A DNA stretch of 44,990 nucleotides from an uncultured Collinsella sp. (GTDB lineage Bacteria; Actinomycetota; Coriobacteriia; Coriobacteriales; Coriobacteriaceae): contig CAAESW010000011.1 in the NCBI GenBank assembly GCA_900758845.1, positions 1-44,990 on the forward strand. The letters run 5' to 3'. Below are positions 26,231-33,452 of this stretch, one piece after another; position 1 is the stretch's first letter; every line of letters begins with the position of its first letter. The translations under genes and the position numbers were made by a program. Below the pieces are notes generated by a model. That model saw only the letters and a list, made by a program, of their open reading frames with translations. It was not told the origin of the DNA and made no database searches.

Positions 26231-26254
26231 AAATGCATATATAAATGCATATAT
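26231..26254 (-). promoter_or_regulatory. Tandem 12-bp repeats upstream of the amino-acid importer
   Basis: AAATGCATATAT occurs twice head to tail, and the second copy runs into GCA to give the perfect palindrome TGCATATATGCA. It lies about 70-90 bp upstream of the lipoprotein start and is AT-rich against GC-rich flanks. It probably combines a promoter and a regulator site; an arginine-repressor-like site was considered, but the spacing does not fit well. Confidence 0.5.
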
Positions 26255-26281
26255 GCAAGTTTACGAACTGAAAACGATTGG

Positions 26282-26338
26282 TAGTCGTTGGGGACGCTCT
26301 TAAACGACTAGTCAAACAAGAACGTCCCCAACGACTAG
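26282..26338. repeat. Long inverted repeat with ACTAGT core, copy 2
   Basis: TAGTCGTTGGGGACGCTCTT pairs, with one mismatch, with AAGAACGTCCCCAACGACTA around a spacer centred on CGACTAGTCAAA. This is copy 1 (20157-20210) with the central spacer inverted and the arms changed in step (ATTGGGG to GTTGGGG, CCCCAAT to CCCCAAC). It sits directly against structured element copy 3. Confidence 0.88.
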
Positions 26339-26339
26339 G

Positions 26340-26451
26340 CATGAAAAAGGCAAGGCATAGACCTTCTGGTCATACCTTGCCTTTTGAATGACAAATTGTC
26401 GCTCTGGGTGGCGCGCAGCGTCGACCGGCCCGCCGTTCGTCAGAACGGCGG
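26340..26451. repeat. Structured intergenic element, copy 3 (5'-truncated)
   Basis: Hairpin A (26344-26385) is nearly identical to copy 2, with one change that gives a G-U pair. The right outer-stem arm TTGTCGCTCTGG (26397-26408) has no partner because the 5' half is missing. Hairpin B has a different sequence, CCGCCGTTC/GAACGGCGG with loop GTCA (26430-26451), but the same position and shape. It ends 5 bp before the minus-strand stop of the epimerase gene. Confidence 0.82.
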
Positions 26452-26456
26452 AACCT

Positions 26457-27350
26457 CTAGAGCAAAGTGACGCTAAAGCTGCGGACGTCCGTCTCGCCCG
26501 GCGCCAGCGTAATGGTGTTGGCCTTGTGCTCAAAAACGTCGTCCTCGGTGTCCATGGTGGTGTGACCGGTCCAGGGCTCGAGCGCCACAAACGGAGCGTC
26601 GTTGGCGGCAGACCACACGCCGATGTACTTAAAGCCCTCAAAGTCGATCTTGACGCCGTGGCCCGACTTGCGACCGCGCAGCGTGAGCGTGGAGCCCGGG
26701 GTATCGGTGAACATGATGGCGTCGTTATCGAAGCTGCGGTGCGTGATGGGCAGCACGTCCGAGTTATCGGGAGCCTTGTAACTACCCTCGAACGTCATAA
26801 GGCCATCAGGCGTGATGACGGGGGCCTCGTTAGTCCAAGCCTCGGTAAACGCCAGCTCGTAATCCTCGAATGCCTCGTCCTCGGCACCGGGAGCCGGTAC
26901 GTTAAACGCGGGGTGGCCGCCCACCGAGAACGGCAGGTCCACGTCGCCGGTGTTGGTGACGGCAAAGGTCTGGGTAAGTGTGGCGTCACCAGTCAGGGCA
27001 TAGGTCATGTTGAGCTTAAAGTGGAACGGAAAGGCCTTGAGCGACTCGGGCGTGTCGGTGATCTCGTACGTTACCGAGGAGCCGTCCTCCGAAACCTCGA
27101 CCAGCTTGTGCTCGACGATGCGCGCGAGTCCGTGGCGCGGCATATCGCAGGTGCCGGCTGCAGACGTTGCCGTGTTGTTGCGCAGCGAGCCCACAATGGG
27201 GAACAGGATGGGCGCATGCTTGCCCCAAAAGGCGGGGTCGCCCTGCCACAGATACTCGTTGCCGTTGAGGGCAAGGCTCGTGAGCTGGGCGCCCATGGAA
27301 TCGATGGCCGCGGTGAGGCCGCCGCGCTTGATGGTGGTGACGGTGGACAT
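26457..27350 (-). CDS. Aldose 1-epimerase-like protein (galactose mutarotase fold)
   Basis: 297-aa protein of the aldose 1-epimerase superfamily, LacX-like subgroup, expected to interconvert alpha and beta anomers of a hexose or hexose phosphate. Key residues are the His in PRHGLAR, the His in SVGGHPAFNVP, and the C-terminal VALEPWTGHTTMD with the acid/base Glu. The N-terminal GNEYLWQGDPAFWGKHAPILFPIVG is typical. GGAGG stands 7 nt before the ATG at 27350. It is a single-gene unit, ending at structured repeat copy 3. The sugar is not identifiable from sequence. Confidence 0.88.
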   Translation of the reverse strand: MSTVTTIKRGGLTAAIDSMGAQLTSLALNGNEYLWQGDPAFWGKHAPILFPIVGSLRNNTATSAAGTCDMPRHGLARIVEHKLVEVSEDGSSVTYEITDTPESLKAFPFHFKLNMTYALTGDATLTQTFAVTNTGDVDLPFSVGGHPAFNVPAPGAEDEAFEDYELAFTEAWTNEAPVITPDGLMTFEGSYKAPDNSDVLPITHRSFDNDAIMFTDTPGSTLTLRGRKSGHGVKIDFEGFKYIGVWSAANDAPFVALEPWTGHTTMDTEDDVFEHKANTITLAPGETDVRSFSVTLL

Positions 27351-27463
27351 GCTACTTCCTCCAAAAGTAAACAATAGTGTCGAGGGCTATTGTGCCACTC
27401 TTGGCGGCGGGACGGGACAGCAGGCGATTATTGAGCAGCCATAGCGGAATGAGCGGCGAGCAC

Positions 27464-28333
27464 CTACTGGGTATCCACGTAAAGGTCGAACCCGCCCTGC
27501 GGTGTGGTGTCGACCGTGTCGGGCGCCTGTGAGTTAAAGCTCACGGGGACCATGCGCTTTGAGGCACGGAAGCGCGTACCGTCGGTGGCGACGGGCGGTT
27601 CATCGACGGTGAGCTCGTAGTCGCCGGGCTTAAGCTCGATGCCGTCACCAGCGGAATTGACGTATTGATACTCGTCAATCGTCTGCCCTTTGAGCGTGCG
27701 CCCCACGATGTAGATGAGCATTTGGCTGTCGCCGCGCGCGGTGTCCCACGTCGCGCCGTCCTTGACCTCGACCGACACATGTACCGAGCGCGTGCGGCCG
27801 AGCGATTGCTCGACAGACATCTCGACCTTGGCGGCGTCTTTTCGCTGTTGTTCAACATGGCTCCAGACGTTTCCAATTGCCGAGCATGCGATAACGCCGG
27901 CCATGAAGGCGATAAGGATGGGGCCGAGCGGAGAGCGACGTCCTGCATCTTCCTCGCGAGACAGATTGGGGCGACGTGTGGGCGCAGGCGCCTGGGCACC
28001 CTGCGAGGGCACGTCGAGAATACTGAAGGATGCCGTGCTTCCGGGATCGATGGTATGGCGCGGCTGAGGGGTCTTGGCCGGCGAGATCGACATGTCGGCT
28101 GGCTCGCCGAGCGTGGCCGTAGCGTCGGCCTTGGCCTCGTCTGCCTCGGCCTGGGCCCAAGCTTGTTCGAAGGTCAGAGGCTCGACGGGGTCGAGGGCGG
28201 CGTCAGAGTCGGCGGCAACGTCGTTGCCGGTCTCGTCCTCGTCGCTCGACACGTCACGCGACGCGGGCTCGTCCCACTCCTCGTCCGGAGCCTCGCCCTC
28301 GCTATACCACCATTCAAAGTTATCGATATCCAT
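27464..28333 (-). CDS. Unrecognised membrane-anchored protein with acidic N-terminus
   Basis: 289 aa; I do not recognise a family. Residues 1-80 are strongly acidic (for example SSDEDETGNDVAADSD), and 81-133 are Pro/Ser/Arg-rich and probably disordered. One membrane helix spans about 137-155 (PILIAFMAGVIACSAIGNVW). The C-terminal 130 residues (VSVEVKDGATWDTARGDSQM, then LIYIVGRTLKGQ, ELKPGDYELTVDEPPVATDG) look like a small beta-rich extracytoplasmic domain. Topology is probably N-in, C-out. AAGGGG lies 8 nt before the ATG at 28333. It is monocistronic. A trafficking or envelope role is possible but not supported by any motif. Confidence 0.75.
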   Translation of the reverse strand: MDIDNFEWWYSEGEAPDEEWDEPASRDVSSDEDETGNDVAADSDAALDPVEPLTFEQAWAQAEADEAKADATATLGEPADMSISPAKTPQPRHTIDPGSTASFSILDVPSQGAQAPAPTRRPNLSREEDAGRRSPLGPILIAFMAGVIACSAIGNVWSHVEQQRKDAAKVEMSVEQSLGRTRSVHVSVEVKDGATWDTARGDSQMLIYIVGRTLKGQTIDEYQYVNSAGDGIELKPGDYELTVDEPPVATDGTRFRASKRMVPVSFNSQAPDTVDTTPQGGFDLYVDTQ

Positions 28334-28419
28334 ACGGGGCGCCCCTTAGGCCTCGCAAATAAACACTCGCTAGTCTTATACCCCCAGACGGCACCGAAGC
28401 TCACCCGCGCCGGACACGA

Positions 28420-28484
28420 AAACCGTCACAACATTCGACGTTTTTCCTCGTTTGCGAGATTTTCATCGAATGTTGTGACGGTTT
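28420..28484. repeat. Perfect 19-bp inverted repeat with nested hairpin
   Basis: AAACCGTCACAACATTCGA (28420-28438) and its exact complement (28466-28484) flank a 27-nt spacer containing CTCG-TTTG-CGAG. It lies between divergent genes, so it is not simply a terminator. A REP-like palindrome follows 18 bp later. Confidence 0.88.
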
Positions 28485-28502
28485 AGGCGGCAGCCACGCC
28501 GC

Positions 28503-28537
28503 GAATGTGACAAAGAGACTGTCCCTTTGTCACATTC
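28503..28537. repeat. REP-like palindrome, copy A
   Basis: GAATGTGACAAAG, then AGACTGTCC, then CTTTGTCACATTC: near-perfect palindrome with one interior mismatch relative to copies B and C. It lies about 55 bp upstream of the MFS start codon. Confidence 0.85.
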
Positions 28538-28593
28538 TGTTAGAGTTGCAGGGATTGAATCCCGCTTATTCACGCGACATTGGAGTGACAACC

Positions 28594-29835
28594 TTGACCG
28601 CCGCAACCACGCCAAAAAGTAAGTCAACCGCCGCCGCGCTCTCCCCCGCGCGCACCAATCTTTGCCTGGCGCTGCTCGTGCTGTTGGGATTCTCGCTCGG
28701 CTGCTCCGAGTTCGTGGTCATCGGCATCGAAAGCGACCTAGCGACGGAACTCGGCGTATCGCTTGCCACCGCAGGCCAACTTATTAGCGTGTTCGCACTG
28801 ATCTACGCTATCTCGACGCCGGTGCTCGCGCTCAGTACGGGGCGTTTTCGCCGCTACCAGCTGCTCGTGTGCTACAGCATCGTCTTTGTGCTCGGCAACC
28901 TGGTCATGGCGTTGGCGCCCAACTTCCAGGTGCTGTTCATCTCGCGCATCATCCTGGGCTCCGTCTCGGGCGCACTGCTCGCCGTGGGCGTGACGTACAT
29001 CCCCGAGCTTCTGTCTCCGCAGCAAACTTCGCTTGCCATCTCGGTGGTATATGGTGCGTTTTCCGTGGCAATGGTCTTTGTCACTTCGATCGGCAAGTTT
29101 GTGGCCGACACGCTCGATTGGCACGTGGCCATGTACGGCACGCTGGCCTTTGCCGTTCTGATCTGCGGAGCGCTCATGGCGTTTATGCCGCGCGCTGGGC
29201 AAACCGACGAGCCCGCCACTTTTCGCGAGCAGGCGGGTCTGCTACGCGAGCCGAGCATCATCACCGGCATGCTCATCTTTTTGTTTGGCGTGGGGTCGGT
29301 CTACGTTTTCTACGGCTACGTGACGCCTTATCTTGAGCAGGTGCTGGGCATGGGCACGGTCGAAGCCAGTACCACGCTCATGGCCTACGGCGTGTTCTGC
29401 CTGATCTCGAACATCCTGGGCGGATGGATCGATGCGCGCTTTGGCATGAAGGCGCTACTCGTGACGTTTGTGCTGCAGGCTGCAGCGTTACTCGGACTGT
29501 TTGCTGTGGGCGGCACCATGCCGCTCGCGCTGGTCTTTGTCTTTAGCCTGGCGCTGCTCATGTACCTGTTCTCGGTGTCGTGCATCACGCACTTTATGGA
29601 CGTGGCACGCAGCCGCCATCCCAAGTCGATGGTACTCGCAAGTTCGGTTGAACCCATGGCGTTTAACGTCGGCATCTCGTTTGGCACCGCAGTGGGCGGC
29701 GCCGTGGTAAGCAGCGTTGGCATTGCATATGTAGGCGCAGTGGGTGCCGCGTTCTCGCTTGTGGCCTGGGTGCTTACGCTGGTGACGATTAAGTTGGCTC
29801 GCTGGGAACGCAAGAGGGCGATGGCGCAGGCGTAG
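28594..29835 (+). CDS. DHA1-type major facilitator superfamily exporter (AraJ/YdhP-like)
   Basis: 413-aa MFS protein with about 12 membrane helices, similar to sugar-efflux and drug-efflux permeases of the AraJ/YdhP group. The first helix contains LLGFSLGCSEFVVIGI. The loop 2-3 motif appears as STGRFRRYQLL, and RIILGSVSGALLAVG matches helix 4 of the group. I choose the TTG at 28594 because GGAG lies 8 nt before it; 29 earlier codons are open, but they run through the REP-like palindrome. The phosphatase gene follows after 45 bp on the same strand. Substrate unknown. Confidence 0.88.
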   Translation: MTAATTPKSKSTAAALSPARTNLCLALLVLLGFSLGCSEFVVIGIESDLATELGVSLATAGQLISVFALIYAISTPVLALSTGRFRRYQLLVCYSIVFVLGNLVMALAPNFQVLFISRIILGSVSGALLAVGVTYIPELLSPQQTSLAISVVYGAFSVAMVFVTSIGKFVADTLDWHVAMYGTLAFAVLICGALMAFMPRAGQTDEPATFREQAGLLREPSIITGMLIFLFGVGSVYVFYGYVTPYLEQVLGMGTVEASTTLMAYGVFCLISNILGGWIDARFGMKALLVTFVLQAAALLGLFAVGGTMPLALVFVFSLALLMYLFSVSCITHFMDVARSRHPKSMVLASSVEPMAFNVGISFGTAVGGAVVSSVGIAYVGAVGAAFSLVAWVLTLVTIKLARWERKRAMAQA

Positions 29836-29880
29836 ATGCGATACTCGAGCTCGATGATGGCGATCGAAAGGAAACCGCAT

Positions 29881-30327
29881 ATGCAACGTGTACTGTTTAT
29901 CTGCTATGGAAATATCTGTCGCTCGACGATGGCTGAGTCGGTGTTTACCGAGCTGGTGCGGCGCGCCGGGCGCGCGGGCGAGTTTGTCATTGACTCCGCT
30001 GCGACCTCGACCGAGGAGATCGGCAACCCGCCACACCACGGTACCGTTGCCAAGCTGCGCGAGGTCAGGATTCCCGTCGTCGCACATCGTGCACGTCAGG
30101 TGCGTCGCGCGGAGTATGGCGACTGGGACCACATTGTCTATATGGACGACGAGAACGCCCGCGGCCTGTACCGAATTTTTGGGAAGGACCCCGATGGCAA
30201 GATCTCGCGCCTGCTCGATTGGACCGATCGCCCCGGCGACGTGGCCGACCCCTGGTACACCGGCAATTTCGAAGCCACCTACCGCGATGTACTCGCCGGT
30301 TGCACCGCCATGCTCGAGCAGCTGTAG
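29881..30327 (+). CDS. Low-molecular-weight protein-tyrosine phosphatase
   Basis: 148-aa LMW-PTP. The P loop CYGNICRS (Cys8 nucleophile, Arg14) is at the N-terminus, and the general-acid Asp is in DVADPWYTGNF. The D-E-N segment YMDDENARGL is also typical. AAAGGA lies 8 nt before the ATG at 29881; 15 in-frame codons upstream overlap the MFS end and are not conserved. In other bacteria such enzymes act on tyrosine-phosphorylated capsule regulators or small phosphates, but no tyrosine kinase is nearby. Confidence 0.93.
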   Translation: MQRVLFICYGNICRSTMAESVFTELVRRAGRAGEFVIDSAATSTEEIGNPPHHGTVAKLREVRIPVVAHRARQVRRAEYGDWDHIVYMDDENARGLYRIFGKDPDGKISRLLDWTDRPGDVADPWYTGNFEATYRDVLAGCTAMLEQL

Positions 30328-30370
30328 GCGCTCGGGCGGCGCGGGCACACGGGCCACGCCATCGGCATAA

Positions 30371-30440
30371 AACGAGCGTGGATTTTCTCCCACTTTGAGC
30401 GTTCGAGTGCGCTCTAAACGGGAGAAAATCCACGCTCGTT
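30371..30440. repeat. Perfect 21-bp inverted repeat with nested hairpin
   Basis: AACGAGCGTGGATTTTCTCC plus one more C (30371-30391) is exactly complementary to 30420-30440. The 28-nt spacer contains GAGCG-TTCGAGTG-CGCTC. An extra copy of the right arm, GGGAGAAAATCCACACTCAT, follows at 30449-30468. It lies between convergent genes and may also end transcription in both directions. Confidence 0.88.
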
Positions 30441-30468
30441 ATCTCGGTGGGAGAAAATCCACACTCAT

Positions 30469-30501
30469 GAATGTGACAAAGGGACTGTCCCTTTGTCACA
30501 T
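30469..30501. repeat. REP-like palindrome, copy B
   Basis: AATGTGACAAAGGGAC-T-GTCCCTTTGTCACAT, identical to copy C over this stretch. It lies 12 bp after the stop codon of the AAA+ ATPase gene (which reads on the minus strand) and right after the 21-bp inverted repeat. Confidence 0.88.
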
Positions 30502-30513
30502 CCGGGACTGGCC

Positions 30514-31875
30514 CTAGACCGGCTTGACCTCCAGCTTTATCCCCTCGGCGCAGGAGTCGCCCAAAACATCCGAAAGGGCCCAGGTCGCATATAGCGGCAA
30601 ATAGAGAACCGCTCCGTTGCGCTCAACGTTGCCTCTCGAGAAAACAATCCCGAGCCTTACGCCATATTCAGCCGTATCAAGCACATGACCGAGCGCAGCG
30701 TGCGCGTGGTAATAGGAGCCCGATTTAACCTCGATCGGAACAGCCGTCCCATCCGGTCCGTCGACCACAAAGTCCACTTCACCGCGCTTTTTTGTCTGAT
30801 AGTAGTAAAGCTGGCGATTTTGGGCAGCCAGCTGCTGGGCCACCACGTTTTCGTAAATGCCGCCCAGATTGGGCTCCTTGCTATCAAGATACGCCGCTTG
30901 GGCGACTCCAACGGGGTAGCGCGCCATCAACATGCCCGTATCCGATTGATATAGCTTGAACTGCGATGGCCGTGCCGTCTTGAGCAGGGGCGATTTTGGC
31001 TCGGTTACGATATCGGCTTTGAGAGCAACGCCGGCATCGACAAGCCATACAAAATCTCGCTGATACTTCTCGTAGTGAGCCTTGGGGTCAATGGAATTGA
31101 GCACGAAGCGCTTGTTTTCGCCCTCGAGCATAATAGGGAGCTGATCGTAGATGCTCTGCACCTGCAGGGCTCGCCCGCTTGCATACTTGGAGATATCCCG
31201 CCGGTACTGTTCGTTGAGCTCTGACTGCAGCTGACGAACAGAGGCAAGGTCGCCCTGCGTGTCAAGGAAACGCTGCACGACCTCTGGCATTCCGCCGACA
31301 ACGGTATAGGTCCTGAAGTTTGCCATCATCGCGTCATGAATGTAACCAGGAATGGGCTTCTCGTTGATGCACGCGTCGCGTATCGTTTGGCGAGCCCCTT
31401 CGCTCACCCCGATTGCCCAGCAAAACTCCTCAAAATCGAGCGGGAACATCCTAAGCTCGTGGACATACCCCACGGGATAGGACCTGACGCCCTTGAACTG
31501 GGTCCCGAGCATTGACCCCGAAAACGCCCAGCGGCACCTCCCGTCCTCAACAAGGAACTTTGCCATCGTCATGATGTCGGGGGCCTCTTGGACCTCATCG
31601 ATAAACACGAGCGTTTTGCCTGGTGCAATCGACTTTCCCGAAAGAAGCGTCACCCTGCTGATGAAATCATCGGCATCCCGCGCCTCGAGAAGAGCATCTT
31701 TAGCCTGGCGATTTTCCATGAGGTTAAGCTCGATGTAGGTTGCATGGTTGGCTTTGCCAAATGCGCGAATCGAATAGCTTTTGCCAATCTGGCGAGAACC
31801 CGTAATGAATAAGGCCTTTTGCTCGGCAGACTTCAGCCAGCGCTCCAGCTCTGCAGCTATTTTCCTGCGCAGCAT
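30514..31875 (-). CDS. AAA+ ATPase with DUF4143 and nuclease-like C-terminus
   Basis: 453-aa protein of the AAA_14/DUF4143 type. Walker A is TGSRQIGKSYS (25-35), Walker B is TLVFIDEVQE (87-96), and a sensor-like FSGSMLG follows. After a helical middle part, the C-terminal region carries GEVDFVVDG and, 7 residues on, IEVKSG. This D...ExK spacing resembles the PD-(D/E)XK nuclease core. Function in the cell is not known; such genes are common, patchy accessory genes. GGGGAG lies 5 nt before the ATG at 31875. The upstream DNA is AT-rich and contains direct repeats phased at 33 bp. The whole gene is bracketed by identical REP-like palindromes (copies B and C). Confidence 0.85.
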   Translation of the reverse strand: MLRRKIAAELERWLKSAEQKALFITGSRQIGKSYSIRAFGKANHATYIELNLMENRQAKDALLEARDADDFISRVTLLSGKSIAPGKTLVFIDEVQEAPDIMTMAKFLVEDGRCRWAFSGSMLGTQFKGVRSYPVGYVHELRMFPLDFEEFCWAIGVSEGARQTIRDACINEKPIPGYIHDAMMANFRTYTVVGGMPEVVQRFLDTQGDLASVRQLQSELNEQYRRDISKYASGRALQVQSIYDQLPIMLEGENKRFVLNSIDPKAHYEKYQRDFVWLVDAGVALKADIVTEPKSPLLKTARPSQFKLYQSDTGMLMARYPVGVAQAAYLDSKEPNLGGIYENVVAQQLAAQNRQLYYYQTKKRGEVDFVVDGPDGTAVPIEVKSGSYYHAHAALGHVLDTAEYGVRLGIVFSRGNVERNGAVLYLPLYATWALSDVLGDSCAEGIKLEVKPV

Positions 31876-31899
31876 AGGCTCTCCCCTCAGTGTCATCAA

Positions 31900-31975
31900 A
31901 TGAAATGCAAAGTTTTATACGCTTGATTATCGATGAAATGTAGAATTTTTAGAACATAAAATCGGATGAAATGCA
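31900..31975 (-). promoter_or_regulatory. Three direct repeats phased at 33 bp upstream of the AAA+ ATPase gene
   Basis: ATGAAATGCA, ATGAAATGTA and ATGAAATGCA begin at 31900, 31933 and 31966, exactly 33 bp apart (about three helical turns). The intervening DNA is AT-rich and contains TATAAA and TATAAT hexamers on the minus strand. The arrangement suggests cooperative binding on one face of the helix by a regulator, perhaps the gene product itself. Confidence 0.65.
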
Positions 31976-32017
31976 GAGATTTGAGATTATACGCAAAAAG
32001 AAGGGACACCACCCGCG

Positions 32018-32050
32018 AATGTGACAAAGGGACTGTCCCTTTGTCACATT
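32018..32050. repeat. REP-like palindrome, copy C
   Basis: AATGTGACAAAGGGAC-T-GTCCCTTTGTCACATT: 16-bp perfect arms around one base. It lies 8 bp from the 3' end of the TIGR04076 gene and upstream of the AAA+ ATPase promoter region. Confidence 0.9.
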
Positions 32051-32058
32051 GCGTTCGA

Positions 32059-32388
32059 CTATTCGTCGACGATCTCGGCAAGCCAGACGTTCAGCGTATC
32101 GACCTCGGGACAGCAGAACTTTGCCGTGCCTGGCTCGTTGCCGGGCACGGTCCCGCCATAGCGCAGGATATCGATATAGGGAAATCCCACATGGCAGGCC
32201 ATGGCACACATCTTGCCGTGGTCTCGGTCGAAGTCGAAGACGTCACCCGGCTTGTGCCCGTGATGGCAGCGGCATGTGCCCAACTGGTCCACGCAACTCA
32301 CGCGGATACGTGGACGCTTTCCACGCGGCGCGCCGAGCGGCTTGCCCCCGCCCGCAGGCCTGGCGCCGTTCTCGCCAGCGTTACTCAT
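32059..32388 (-). CDS. TIGR04076 family protein
   Basis: 109-aa small Cys/His-rich protein. The pattern GTCRCHHGHKPGDVFDFD, then MCAMACHVGFPYIDILRYGG and CCPEVDTLNVWLAEI, matches what I know as the TIGR04076 family, whose function is unknown. Its spaced Cys and His residues suggest metal binding. The ATG lies inside the last codons of the pyridoxal kinase gene (8-bp overlap), so the two are translationally coupled. The first 28 residues are basic and Gly/Pro-rich, without visible conservation. Confidence 0.75.
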   Translation of the reverse strand: MSNAGENGARPAGGGKPLGAPRGKRPRIRVSCVDQLGTCRCHHGHKPGDVFDFDRDHGKMCAMACHVGFPYIDILRYGGTVPGNEPGTAKFCCPEVDTLNVWLAEIVDE

Positions 32389-33205
32389 GGTCGATCACAT
32401 CCAGGCAGGCCTCGATGGGAAGGCCGGCCGACTTGTCCTCTTGGTCGGCATTGCGCTCGATAAGCTCCGCTACCACGCGCATGGCATCGCTCGTCGCGCG
32501 CTGAAGGCTCCAACCGGCCATAACGCGGCCGACGAGCACCGCCGAGAACGTGTCGCCCGTGCCCGGGAAATAAACCGGAATGAGCTCAAAGGGAATCGTA
32601 AAGTACTCCCCCGCCACATGGTCGTAACCGATAACCGCGTTCGTGCCATTGACCACGGCGCTCGTAATGACCACCGACTTGGCACCCAGCTCGCGCACGG
32701 CGTCCACAAGGGCGCGGGCCTCGTCGGGCGTGATTTGCTCGGCGATAGGCGTATCGGTGAGCAGGCATGCCTCGGTATAGTTGGGCACCGCGTAGTCTGC
32801 GCACTCCAGCAGATGCCGCATAAGGCCAATCGTGGACTCGGGCACGCCCGCATAGAGCTTGCCGTTGTCGCCCATGATGGGGTCGACGAACACCTTGGTA
32901 CCCTTTTGCGCGCGACGGTGGCAGAAGTCCGAAATGATGCGCGTCTCTTCCTCGGTCACGATAAAGCCGGTAGAGATGGCGTCGAACTCAAAGCCGAGCT
33001 CCTCCCAGATGGCGAGGCTCTGGCGCACGTACTCGGTGGTGTCGTGGATGTAGAACTTGGGATAGTTGAGCGTATCGGACACCAGCGCCGTCGGCAGGTT
33101 GTGGATGCGGTAGCCCATATGCGACAGCACCGGCAGCATGGCGGAAAGCGCGACCTTGCCGTAGCCGCACATATCGTTGATCAGCAGCAGCTGAGTGTTC
33201 TTCAT
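32381..33205 (-). CDS. Pyridoxamine/pyridoxal kinase (PfkB/ThiD-like ribokinase fold)
   Basis: 274-aa vitamin B6 salvage kinase that phosphorylates pyridoxal or related vitamers with ATP. It opens with LLINDMCGYGKVALSAMLPVL (PdxY and PdxK enzymes have SHVVYGHVGN-like openings at this place). It also contains VFVDPIMGDNGKLY and the anion-hole/catalytic Asp loop YFPGTGDTFSAVLVG. The usual GAGD is GTGD here. GGGAG lies 6 nt before the ATG at 33205. It is the first gene of a two-gene operon with the TIGR04076 gene. A related hydroxymethylpyrimidine kinase activity cannot be excluded. Confidence 0.88.
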   Translation of the reverse strand: MKNTQLLLINDMCGYGKVALSAMLPVLSHMGYRIHNLPTALVSDTLNYPKFYIHDTTEYVRQSLAIWEELGFEFDAISTGFIVTEEETRIISDFCHRRAQKGTKVFVDPIMGDNGKLYAGVPESTIGLMRHLLECADYAVPNYTEACLLTDTPIAEQITPDEARALVDAVRELGAKSVVITSAVVNGTNAVIGYDHVAGEYFTIPFELIPVYFPGTGDTFSAVLVGRVMAGWSLQRATSDAMRVVAELIERNADQEDKSAGLPIEACLDVIDHE

Positions 33206-33333
33206 GAGGGTCTCCCTTGGTTCGGGCACGGCGCAGCAGCGCCACAGTGCGACTAAGTGTAGCGCAGGAGGCGTTGTGAGCGGTCGCCAGGGTCGCGAAG
33301 AGCGCATTGTTGCGGAAAGGTTTCGGAAATGGG

Positions 33334-33435
33334 GGGCATAGGCCTTGCGGCCATGCCCGACGATTGAACGTCAGATTGCCGCTTAGGAACGCTTGCAGCG
33401 TCGAGCGGTTACGGCGTTTGGTAAAGCGCCGTAAC
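33334..33435. repeat. Structured intergenic element, copy 4 (5'-truncated)
   Basis: Lies in the 331-bp gap between the divergent pdxK-like and marR genes. Hairpin A is GGGCAT, bulge A, GGCC, loop TTGC, GGCC, ATGCCC (33334-33358), again covarying with the other copies. The segment GCAGCGTCGAGCG leads to hairpin B GTTACGGCGTTT/AAGCGCCGTAAC with loop GGTA (33408-33435), which contains one G-U pair. The outer stem is lost: only a decayed right arm (ATTGCCGCT) remains. Unlike copies 1-3 it does not abut a minus-strand stop codon. Confidence 0.8.
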
Positions 33436-33452
33436 TTAATAAGTTTGGTACC

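Noticed and set aside
26231..26254. Arginine-repressor boxes
   Set aside because: The palindrome TGCATATATGCA is 12 bp, whereas ARG boxes have a 14-bp TGAAT-N4-ATTCA core; the match is too weak to assert.
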